From contig JANNMS010000084.1 of the NCBI GenBank assembly GCA_031398055.1, forward strand, positions 1 to 64,000: a DNA stretch of 64,000 nt, read 5' to 3'. The first letter of the stretch is position 1; every line of letters starts with the position of its first letter. The stretch comes from M3007 sp031398055. Lineage in GTDB: Bacteria > Bacteroidota > Bacteroidia > Chitinophagales > Saprospiraceae. The notes under the pieces were generated by a model. It was not told the origin of the DNA, did no database searches, and worked only from the letters and a program-made list of their open reading frames with translations. A program made the position numbers and the translations under genes. Shown piece after piece: positions 52,217 through 59,716 of the stretch.

Positions 52217-52262
52217 TTTCAAGCCGACCAATTCCCCAATAACAAATCTACCAATCACCAAC

Positions 52263-55025
52263 TCACGGCTTGATTTTCTTCGCAACCGGGTTCCCGTCGG
52301 CATCGATTTCGATGATTTCGAGGCCAAGTTGTTCCAAATTTGCCTGCACTTTTGATTTGTCGCCAGTGACAAACCAGGTCAAATTGTTGGGCTGGACGAT
52401 GGATTTTGCGGCGTTTTGCACCTCGTTCAAAGTCAGGGCGTTTACTTTTTTCGAATATTTTTGCCAGTGGTCGTCCGGCAAATTGAACTTCACCAACTGC
52501 TGCAAACTGTTGTTCACCCGCCCGTTTGTTTCCCACATTCCGGCCATCGAGAGGATGGTGTTTTGTTTGGTTTTGTCAAATTCTGCCTGCGTCATCGGGC
52601 GCGTGCCAACAAAATCGGTGACTTCTTTGATTATTTCGCGGGCAGATTCCATCGTTTTATCGGTCTGGACGGGCGCGTAAACATAAAATTGCCGCTGTCC
52701 TTTGCTGTTCTGGATGCTCGAACCTGCGCCGTAACTCCAATGTTTATCCTCGCGGATGTTCAAATTGACGCGGCTGGTGAAATCGCCGCCCAAAACATTG
52801 TTCATTTGTTCGATGGCCGTTTCGTCCACTTCGCCATATTTTTTGGTCAAATACCCCGAAACGATGATGCTTTGGATGCTTTCCGGGCGGTCAATCAGGA
52901 AAATTTTCCCAGAATTCGCCGTCCGGACATCGGGAATGACTTTTTTCGGCACGTCTTGTTTTTGCCATTTTCCAAAATAACTTTCCAGTTTCGCGGCCAA
53001 TTCGCGCATCGTCAAATCGCCGACGACCGTGATCGTCGCGTTGTTTGGCCGCAGCCATTTTTGGTAGAAATTTTTCACGTCGGCGAGTTGCATATTTCGA
53101 ACCGATTCTTCCGTGCCGTTTCCGCTCGGCGGCATGGCGTACGGATGGTTTTCGCCGTACAAAAGTTTTGGCATGGAGCGCATGGCCATCGAAAACGGCT
53201 CTTTTTTCTCGGATTCGATGTCGCTGATTTGCAGGTCGCGCAGCCGATTGAAGTCGTTTTCGGGAAATGCAGGGTTCAAAATCACGTCGGCGTACAATTC
53301 CAAACTTTGGTCGAGCGACTGTTTCAAAGTGTTCAAATTGGCATAACTGTAATCCAAATCGCAAAAAGTGCTGACGTTCGCGCCCAAAAGTTGGCCGCGT
53401 TCGCTGATTTCGAGGCTGTTTCGTTTGGTTGTGCCCTCGTCGAGCATATTCATCGAGAGTTCGGCGAGACCCAATTTTCCGCCAAAATTGTCGGTGACAT
53501 TTCCTGCGTCAAAAATCATGGACATCGAAACGGCCGGGCTTTCGGTGCGCCGGGCGAGCACGACTTTCATCCCGTTTGACAAAGTGGCGCGTTCGATGGT
53601 CGGAAAAACAGCGTTCACTTGACCCGTGACTTCCGGTTTTTTTGCCCGGTCAACGTCCGATTTGATGGTCGAATATTCCGGAAATGGGGTGCAAATCATT
53701 GTCAACCGACCGTCGGAAAGCCATTTTTTCGAGGCATCCAAAACTTGCCGGGCGGTGGCGGCTTGGTATCTTTTCATTTCTTTTTTGAAAAAATCGGGCG
53801 AGTTTCCGTACACCTCGCACTGCGCCAAAATGTCGCTTTTGCCCCCAAAACCGCCGACTCGCTCCAATCTTTTGATAAAACTGGCAAAATAAGTGGCTTT
53901 CACCCGTTTCATTTCTTCCTCGGTGGGGCCGTTTTTCAGGAAATCGGCGAGCGTTTCGTTGATCACTTTTTCCACTTCCTCCACCGTTTTTCCGGGTTTG
54001 ACGGTCGCGCCGATGACAAAATTCCCGGAAATTTCCTGCTGCGCCATGAACGTGTAAACCCCGGTGGCAATCTGTAAATCGTAGACCAATTTTTTGTACA
54101 AACGGCTGGTTTTGCCGCTGCCCAAAACCCGGGAAGCGAGGTCGAGCCAAACGGTTTCTTCATTTCCGTACTCGCTGGCGTTCCAAGTCAGTTGGATTTT
54201 TGCTTCCGGCACGCGGTCTTGATAACTCATCCGAACCTCGCCGGTGCGGCGTGGAATGTTGGTTTCGTAGCGTGCGAGGGTCGGCCCGGCGGGGATTTCA
54301 CCAAAATTTTTCAACACCTTATTATATGCTTCCTGCGGCGTGATGTCGCCGGCGATGACCACCACGGCATTTGCCGCGCCATAATAAGTTTTGAACCATT
54401 CGTGGACATCTTCGAGCGAGGCGGCGTTCAAATCGGACATTTCACCGATGACCGTGTGGCCGTAGGGATGGCTGGGCGGGTACAATTCTTTTTGGATCAA
54501 TTCATCTTCGCGGGCGTACGGTTGGTTTTCGCCCTGCCGTTTTTCATTTTGAACCACGCCGCGCTGCTCGTCCAATTTGGCTTGGTCAATCGCGCCGAGC
54601 AAATGCCCCATCCGGTCGCTTTCGAGCCACAAAACTTGGTCGAGTGCCGTGATCGGGACGGTTTGGAAATAATTTGTCCGGTCTTCGTTCGTCGTGCCGT
54701 TCAAATCCGTCGAGCCGATGGCTTCGAGTGCCTGAAAATAATCTGTATTATAATGTTCCGAACCGTTGAACATCAAGTGTTCGAACAAATGGGCAAAACC
54801 ACTTTTTCCAATTTTTTCATTTTTAGAACCGACGTGATACCAAATGTTCACGCCGACGACTGGTGCTTTGTGGTCTTCGTGGACAATCAAACGCAGGCCG
54901 TTTGGCAAGGTAAATTTTTGAAAAGGGATGTCAATTTTGTCGGGGTCGTAAACCGGCAGGTCGTTTTGAGCGGTCAAATTAGCGAGGTTGCCAATTAAAA
55001 AGGCGAAGAGAAAAAGACGATTCAT
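52263..55025 (-). CDS. M16-family zinc metallopeptidase, two-domain
   Basis: The 920-residue protein has a signal peptide (to about 20, LANLTAQ), then two fused M16 halves. The active half has the inverted zinc motif H79-x-x-E82-H83 in HLFEHLMFNGSEHY, with a distal Glu near 155. The second half, from about 480 (TLSNGMKVVLARRTESPAVS), lacks it, as is normal. It is periplasmic or surface-exposed and degrades peptides. It stands alone with a terminator; no co-transcribed gene. Confidence 0.94.
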   Translation of the reverse strand: MNRLFLFAFLIGNLANLTAQNDLPVYDPDKIDIPFQKFTLPNGLRLIVHEDHKAPVVGVNIWYHVGSKNEKIGKSGFAHLFEHLMFNGSEHYNTDYFQALEAIGSTDLNGTTNEDRTNYFQTVPITALDQVLWLESDRMGHLLGAIDQAKLDEQRGVVQNEKRQGENQPYAREDELIQKELYPPSHPYGHTVIGEMSDLNAASLEDVHEWFKTYYGAANAVVVIAGDITPQEAYNKVLKNFGEIPAGPTLARYETNIPRRTGEVRMSYQDRVPEAKIQLTWNASEYGNEETVWLDLASRVLGSGKTSRLYKKLVYDLQIATGVYTFMAQQEISGNFVIGATVKPGKTVEEVEKVINETLADFLKNGPTEEEMKRVKATYFASFIKRLERVGGFGGKSDILAQCEVYGNSPDFFKKEMKRYQAATARQVLDASKKWLSDGRLTMICTPFPEYSTIKSDVDRAKKPEVTGQVNAVFPTIERATLSNGMKVVLARRTESPAVSMSMIFDAGNVTDNFGGKLGLAELSMNMLDEGTTKRNSLEISERGQLLGANVSTFCDLDYSYANLNTLKQSLDQSLELYADVILNPAFPENDFNRLRDLQISDIESEKKEPFSMAMRSMPKLLYGENHPYAMPPSGNGTEESVRNMQLADVKNFYQKWLRPNNATITVVGDLTMRELAAKLESYFGKWQKQDVPKKVIPDVRTANSGKIFLIDRPESIQSIIVSGYLTKKYGEVDETAIEQMNNVLGGDFTSRVNLNIREDKHWSYGAGSSIQNSKGQRQFYVYAPVQTDKTMESAREIIKEVTDFVGTRPMTQAEFDKTKQNTILSMAGMWETNGRVNNSLQQLVKFNLPDDHWQKYSKKVNALTLNEVQNAAKSIVQPNNLTWFVTGDKSKVQANLEQLGLEIIEIDADGNPVAKKIKP

Positions 55026-55063
55026 CGTAAATTTTTAAAGTTGAATAATTTGAAAAACTCGGC

Positions 55064-55131
55064 GTCATTCTGAACGAAGCGAAGAATCTGGGTTGAAAAT
55101 CACCAAGATTCTTCGCTTCGTTCAGAATGAC
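55064..55131. repeat. GTCATTCTGAACGAAGCGAA inverted repeat
   Basis: Perfect 26-nt arms (55064-55089 and 55106-55131) enclose a 16-base spacer. I recall the core TTCTGAACGAAGCGAAGAAT as widespread in unrelated bacteria. The repeat lies 39 bases upstream of the M16 start, so it is in the leader or promoter. Confidence 0.92.
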
Positions 55132-55288
55132 ACCCGAAAAAAACGAAAAATCATTTCAAACAGACAACTTTTTGGACAAACGGGTGGGTTGCGAGCCTAA
55201 ATATTAAGGAATGTTCCAAAGTGGCTTGCAGCAGCAGATGGGTTTGGCTGGAAAATGAAAGAGGTAGGAGGAAGATTTTAGATGATTT

Positions 55289-55900
55289 TTACTTCGGCAA
55301 TTTGTCCAAAGCCGCATAAATTTCATCCAAACTGATTTGCAAATTCAAAGAATGGACAGTCAAAATGGCCGCCCGATCGGTGATGGTTTCGATGCGCCAA
55401 AGATTGTTTTCGGGGTCGTGGAGATGCTGCGATTTTACCCAGACGGTCTCCGGTTCAATCAAAATGTACTCCCGAAAACCGGGGATCGTGGCGAGTTGCT
55501 CAAATTTTTCGCCTTTGTCAAACGCCCGCGTGTCGTCGGAAAGCACCTCAAAAATGACCAACGGATTGATAATTGTGTCGCGGCGGCGGCGTCCGTCGGG
55601 CGAAAAATAGTACTCCGGCGTTTCGTCGCTGATCGTCACGTCGGGGTAAACGAAGCGGTTGTGGGCTTCGATTCGGACTTTTGTGTCGCTGTTCAAAGCC
55701 ATGTGCGGGACGCATGCCGCTTTGATTGCGATGTTGACGAGGGTATAAATCTCGCCTTTGATGACGTTGTGAGGTAAAATTCCGCCTGCCATTTCAGTGA
55801 TTGTTCCGTTATCAAATTCATGCCGGATCGTGGAGTTGTCCTCCAATTCGAGGTATTCGGCAATTGTGTAAAATTTTGTTGTTGTGCCAGCGATGACCAT
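55289..55900 (-). CDS. Uma2-family PD-(D/E)XK endonuclease-like protein
   Basis: The 203-residue protein has RHEFDNGTITEMAGG at about 25-40, the core VYPDVTISDETPEYY and TIINPLVIFEVLSDDTRAFD followed by KGEKFEQLATIPGFREYILI and PETVWVKSQHL. This is the typical Uma2 pattern with all core residues present. Third copy in the window; it stands alone. Confidence 0.92.
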   Translation of the reverse strand: MVIAGTTTKFYTIAEYLELEDNSTIRHEFDNGTITEMAGGILPHNVIKGEIYTLVNIAIKAACVPHMALNSDTKVRIEAHNRFVYPDVTISDETPEYYFSPDGRRRRDTIINPLVIFEVLSDDTRAFDKGEKFEQLATIPGFREYILIEPETVWVKSQHLHDPENNLWRIETITDRAAILTVHSLNLQISLDEIYAALDKLPK

Positions 55901-55970
55901 TTTTCAATCAAATTTTAGTGCAAAGTAAAGTTGTTTTGTCCAATTTCGGCGGTGGTTCTAATTTCACCGC

Positions 55971-56645
55971 ATGAAAATTTCAATTTATAAAAAAATCCTC
56001 TCCTATTTTTCCCCGCAACTTTTGGAAGAAACGGGCAGCGAACTCAACCCGGAACTCGAAGTTTGGCTCGACCGCGGACGGATGCAATTGGTTTCCGGCA
56101 AGGCGATTTATTCCTGGGACGATTTGTACCGGAATTTTGCGGTGGCTTTTGAAAAATTGGAAATCGGAAAACGGAAAATTGACGAGGTGCTTTTGTTGGG
56201 TCTCGGTTTGGGCAGCGTGCCTTTTTTGTTGGAAAAAAAACATGGCCTGCGCCCGCATTTTACAGCTGTCGAATTGGACGAAGCCATCATCGAATTGGCT
56301 GGAAAATATGGCCTGCCGCGCCTCGAAAGTTCGATGGAAGTGGTGACTGCCGATGCCGAAATTTTTGTGGAAATCTGCGAGGAAAAATATGACCTCGTCG
56401 TGATGGATATTTTTGAAGATGAACTCACGCCGCCGCAGTTCGAAACCATCGAATTTTTGGAAAACTGTAAAAATTTGGTGCGCCCCGGCGGCCTGTTTTT
56501 GTTCAATCGAATGTATTTGTCCCATGCCGACCAAACTGCGACGAACCGTTTTTATAAAAAATTCCTGCAAGTTTTTCCCGACGGGGATAAAATTGACACG
56601 CGGGGGAATTGGATTCTTTATTCAACTATGAACTATGAACTATGA
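55971..56645 (+). CDS. Spermidine-synthase-like class I methyltransferase fold
   Basis: The 224-residue protein has the SAM/dcSAM-binding LLLGLGLGSVPFLLEKKHGL at about 78-97, the acidic ribose-binding VELDEAIIELAGKYG (about 103), and MDIFEDELTPPQFETIEFL. It looks like the spermidine synthase-like group, but a substrate cannot be assigned. The last residues (MNYEL) and the stop come from the AACTATG heptamer array. The carboxynorspermidine-type dehydrogenase at 57703 gives a possible polyamine context. Confidence 0.8.
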   Translation: MKISIYKKILSYFSPQLLEETGSELNPELEVWLDRGRMQLVSGKAIYSWDDLYRNFAVAFEKLEIGKRKIDEVLLLGLGLGSVPFLLEKKHGLRPHFTAVELDEAIIELAGKYGLPRLESSMEVVTADAEIFVEICEEKYDLVVMDIFEDELTPPQFETIEFLENCKNLVRPGGLFLFNRMYLSHADQTATNRFYKKFLQVFPDGDKIDTRGNWILYSTMNYEL

Positions 56646-56756
56646 ACTATGAACTATGAACTATGAACTATGAACTATGAACTATGAACTATGAACTATG
56701 AACCAAATTTGTTTATAGTTCATAGTTTATAGTTCATAGTTCATAGTTCATAGTTC
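56624..56756. repeat. Mirrored AACTATG heptamer array
   Basis: Eleven AACTATG units (56624-56700, exactly 77 bases) are followed after 11 bases by a right arm of CATAGTT units (about 56712-56756). The array contains TGA in every frame within 21 bases and gives the stop codons of both convergent neighbours. Confidence 0.95.
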
Positions 56757-57516
56757 AAAAAACAAAGTCCTTCACCTGCATTTTTTCGCCCCACTCGCTG
56801 CGCCAATCCCTGACTGGCATCCGTTCGAGCGGGTACCAATTTCCCCACCAATCGAAATATTCGAGGGCATTGAAATTCAATTTGTAGTCAAATTCCGAGG
56901 GCAAATCGTACACAAAACCTGGGTAATAATACCGCCTGCCCGCCCGACGCGCGTACTCGATTTCGAGCAGCATCGTGTACGTCCCGAGACTGCGTTGCGA
57001 AAAATCGGAATCAAAAACACTGTAATTCCCAGCCACACTTTTGGTGCCGACGTGCGCAAAACTGGCGGCGATCAATTTTTTGTCCCACGTGAAAACGTCA
57101 AATTCCAACCCAAAACAAGGCATTTCATGGGAAAAACGGCTGAAAAATCCATTGATCGACTCCGGGCGATTGTGCCCAAAACGGCTGGCGTGTTTTTCAA
57201 AAAGGTCAATATGCTCGCGGCAAATTTGGAGCGGCCGGACAAAAACACGCAAATCTGAATTTCGGCGCAGGCATTTTTTTTGGCTTTTTGAATAGGTGAA
57301 TTTTTTCAAATCAATCCGCAGCATCACCACCCGGCAGGGCTTGCCGCGCCATTCCCAAAAATTCCGGCGAAAAATCAAATCCGACCAATAAACCCAACCG
57401 TCTTCGCAAAAATGGTCGAAAACCGTCGGATGCAACGGCTCCATCGGCACATAACTTTCGATAGGCCGAGGATTGAACGAGATGTCTTTGAAAACTGGAA
57501 GCGATTGGGAATTCAT
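56755..57516 (-). CDS. Arginyl-tRNA--protein transferase homologue (Ate1/Bpt C-terminal type)
   Basis: From ATG 57516 the protein has 253 residues; the frame extends further upstream without conservation. The GNAT-like transferase part is clear: RNFWEWRGKPCRVVMLRIDL, FGLEFDVFTWDKKLIAASFA, SLGTYTMLLEIEYARRAGRR and YYYPGFVYDLPSEFDYKLNF. Family members attach Arg or Leu to acidic N-termini for proteolysis. The N-terminal zinc-binding part of full-length enzymes seems reduced (YVPMEPLHPTVFDHFCEDGW). Its stop codon lies in the heptamer repeat. Confidence 0.82.
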   Translation of the reverse strand: MNSQSLPVFKDISFNPRPIESYVPMEPLHPTVFDHFCEDGWVYWSDLIFRRNFWEWRGKPCRVVMLRIDLKKFTYSKSQKKCLRRNSDLRVFVRPLQICREHIDLFEKHASRFGHNRPESINGFFSRFSHEMPCFGLEFDVFTWDKKLIAASFAHVGTKSVAGNYSVFDSDFSQRSLGTYTMLLEIEYARRAGRRYYYPGFVYDLPSEFDYKLNFNALEYFDWWGNWYPLERMPVRDWRSEWGEKMQVKDFVF

Positions 57517-57702
57517 TTTTTGGACGACTTTCGAAACGTGAAAGTATGAAACGCAGCCAAAATTTTTGAAACAGAAAAATTTACCTGCATTTTCCAAACC
57601 TAATTTTGGGAAAAACTACCTTCGTGGCCGTTTCGAGAACAGACATTTTTTAAAAAAATGTCTGTTCTGCAATTTCTCATCACTCAAAATCATCTCTCAA
57701 AA

Positions 57703-58908
57703 ATGAAAGTCCTAATCATCGGAGCAGGCGGCGTTGGCCGCGTCGTGGCCTACAAATGTGCCCAGCACCGCGACGTTTTCAGCGAAATCATGCTCGCCAG
57801 CCGCACCAAAAAGAAATGCGACAACATCGCCGCCGATATTTTTGAAAAATATGGCGGCAAAAAAATCAAGACCGCGCGGCTCGATGCCGATGTCGTTTCG
57901 CAGACGGTGGCTTTGATTCAAAAATTCAAACCGGCGTTGGTCATCAACGTCGCGTTGCCGTACCAAGACCTGCCAATCATGGACGCCTGCCTCGAAACGG
58001 GCGTGAATTACATGGACACTGCCAATTATGAACCGAAAGAAGTCGCCAAATTCGAGTACTCGTGGCAGTGGGCGTACCAAGAGAAATTTAAGGAAAAAGG
58101 CATTTTGGCCTTGCTCGGCAGCGGTTTTGACCCCGGCGTGACCTCCGTTTTTACGGCCTACGCCGCGAAACATTACTTCGACGAGATCCATTATTTGGAC
58201 ATCATCGATGCGAACGCGGGCAGCCACGGCAAAGAATTTGCCACCAATTTCAACCCGGAAATCAACATCCGCGAGGTGACGCAGCGCGGAAAATATTGGG
58301 AAAACGGCGCGTGGCACGAAACTGAACCCCACGAAATCATGAAAATGATTGACTACCCGGACTGCGGGCGCATCAGTTCGTACCTGATTTACCACGAGGA
58401 ATTGGAGAGTTTGGTCAAAAATTTCCCGACCCTGAAACGTGCGCGTTTTTGGATGACTTTCAGCCAAAATTATTTGACGCATCTCCGCGTGATCCAAAAT
58501 ATCGGCATGGCGCGCATCGACACCGTCCGTTTTAAAGGTTTGGACATCGTGCCGTTGCAATTTTTGAAAGCCGTTTTGCCGCCGCCCGAAAGTCTTGGCG
58601 CGAATTACACCGGCCAAACGAGCATCGGTTGCCGCATCCGAGGAATCAAGGACGGCCAAGAAAAAACCTACTACGTTTGGAACAATTGCCAACACCAAGA
58701 TGCCTATCGCGAAACCGGGACGCAAGGCGTGAGTTACACGACCGGTGTGCCTGCGATGATCGGTGCGATGATGATTTTGACTGGAAAATGGACGGGCGCG
58801 GGCGTTTTCAACATCGAAGAGTTCAATCCTGACCCATTTATGGAGCAATTGAATTTGTGCGGGCTGCCGTGGCACGAGAAGCACGACTTGGATTTGGAGA
58901 TGGATTGA
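57703..58908 (+). CDS. Saccharopine-dehydrogenase-like; probable carboxynorspermidine synthase
   Basis: The 401-residue enzyme from ATG 57703 has MKVLIIGAGGVGRVVAYKCA (NADP fold), ALPYQDLPIMDACLETGVNY, LLGSGFDPGVTSVFTAYAAK, and GVSYTTGVPAMIGAMMILTG near the end. This pattern matches the Lys1-like carboxynorspermidine/carboxyspermidine dehydrogenase group rather than true saccharopine dehydrogenase. It would join putrescine or diaminopropane to aspartate semialdehyde. The decarboxylase partner (nspC) is not in view. Confidence 0.87.
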   Translation: MKVLIIGAGGVGRVVAYKCAQHRDVFSEIMLASRTKKKCDNIAADIFEKYGGKKIKTARLDADVVSQTVALIQKFKPALVINVALPYQDLPIMDACLETGVNYMDTANYEPKEVAKFEYSWQWAYQEKFKEKGILALLGSGFDPGVTSVFTAYAAKHYFDEIHYLDIIDANAGSHGKEFATNFNPEINIREVTQRGKYWENGAWHETEPHEIMKMIDYPDCGRISSYLIYHEELESLVKNFPTLKRARFWMTFSQNYLTHLRVIQNIGMARIDTVRFKGLDIVPLQFLKAVLPPPESLGANYTGQTSIGCRIRGIKDGQEKTYYVWNNCQHQDAYRETGTQGVSYTTGVPAMIGAMMILTGKWTGAGVFNIEEFNPDPFMEQLNLCGLPWHEKHDLDLEMD

Positions 58909-58915
58909 ACTGGAT

Positions 58916-58989
58916 TTACGATTTTTGGATTTCAGATTTACGATTTTTCAGCGTCGGCGAAATCGTAAATCTAAAATCCAAAATCGTAA
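58916..58989. repeat. Mirrored TTACGATTTTTGGATTT repeat
   Basis: The left arm (58916-58946) and right arm (58960-58989) are near-complementary arrays of TTTACGA/TTTTGGA heptamers with one additional unit on the left. It lies between the dehydrogenase and the HNH cassette. Confidence 0.85.
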
Positions 58990-58998
58990 TTTTACCTT

Positions 58999-59006
58999 TA
59001 TTTTTG
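58999..59006 (+). promoter_or_regulatory. Possible -7 box of the HNH cassette
   Basis: TATTTTTG matches TAnnTTTG, 17 bases before the ATG at 59023. The spacing equals that at 52151. The preceding mirrored repeat excludes a normal -33 element. Confidence 0.35.
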
Positions 59007-59022
59007 TCAAAAAATTATTGAA

Positions 59023-59277
59023 ATGGTCGCCACTCAAATTGACATGTTCCAAGATTTCGCTGATTTCATTGCAGCCTTGTCGCCAGAAAAACTATTGACT
59101 TATTATGCCCCGCCGAAATTGCAAACCAGGGTTGAACAACTTGTTGACCGGAAAAAAAATGGCAATTTGACTGCTGAGGAATCTTTTGAACTTGAAAAAT
59201 ACTTCGTTTTTGAGCACCTCGTCAGGTTGGCAAAAACGCGTGCCTTGTCGTTGGTCTCTAAAAATCCGGTAAAATGA
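59023..59277 (+). CDS. Small partner protein of HNH cassette, 84 aa
   Basis: The protein begins MVATQIDMFQDFADFIAALS and is helical and charged. It is homologous to the 86-residue protein at 32867 over its whole length (DF.A.LSPEK; LV..K; RLAKTRA). The last 4 bases (ATGA) overlap the HNH start codon, so the two are translationally coupled. No named family is recognised. A role as an inhibitor or targeting subunit of the nuclease is a reasonable guess. Confidence 0.82.
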   Translation: MVATQIDMFQDFADFIAALSPEKLLTYYAPPKLQTRVEQLVDRKKNGNLTAEESFELEKYFVFEHLVRLAKTRALSLVSKNPVK

Positions 59278-59687
59278 GCAGATATATTTCTGCTGCGCTT
59301 CGCAAACGGGTCGCAATTCGAGCCAATTTTCGCTGTGAATATTGCCGTTTGCCAGAAATTGTTGTGTTGGTGAAATTTCAAGTTGACCACATTATTGCAA
59401 TTCAACATGGCGGAAAAACCATTTTTCTAAATTTGGCAAACATTTGCCCGATTTGCAATGGCAATAAAGGCCCAAATGTTGGGACTGTTTTTCCGGGAAA
59501 AGAGGATGTTTTTGTCCCGTTTTTCAATCCCCGAAAACACAATTGGCATGACCATTTTGAAATTAGAAGTGGGGAAATCTTTCCCAAAACTTTGATTGCA
59601 GCAGGCACCATCAAAATTTTAGCGTTCAATAAACCAGAACGGGTACTCGAAAGAAAGGCTTTACAGGATGCTGGTTTTTATCCTTGA
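59274..59687 (+). CDS. HNH endonuclease, intact copy
   Basis: The 137-residue protein has the zinc/HNH core RCEYCRLP at about 21-28, VDHIIAIQHGGKT at about 40-52, and CPICNGNKGPN at about 62-72. A conserved C-terminal part follows (FFNPRKHNWHDHFEIRSGEI, LIAAGTIKILAFNKPERVLE). This HNH subfamily is very common in Cyanobacteria and Bacteroidota; its role is not settled. The start overlaps the small partner gene. Confidence 0.93.
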   Translation: MSRYISAALRKRVAIRANFRCEYCRLPEIVVLVKFQVDHIIAIQHGGKTIFLNLANICPICNGNKGPNVGTVFPGKEDVFVPFFNPRKHNWHDHFEIRSGEIFPKTLIAAGTIKILAFNKPERVLERKALQDAGFYP

Positions 59688-59716
59688 TTCTGCCCTTTCT
59701 TATTTTATTGCGCTTT

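Noticed and set aside
56624..56756. CRISPR array
   Set aside because: Units are 7 bases in direct tandem with no spacers, and no cas gene is present.
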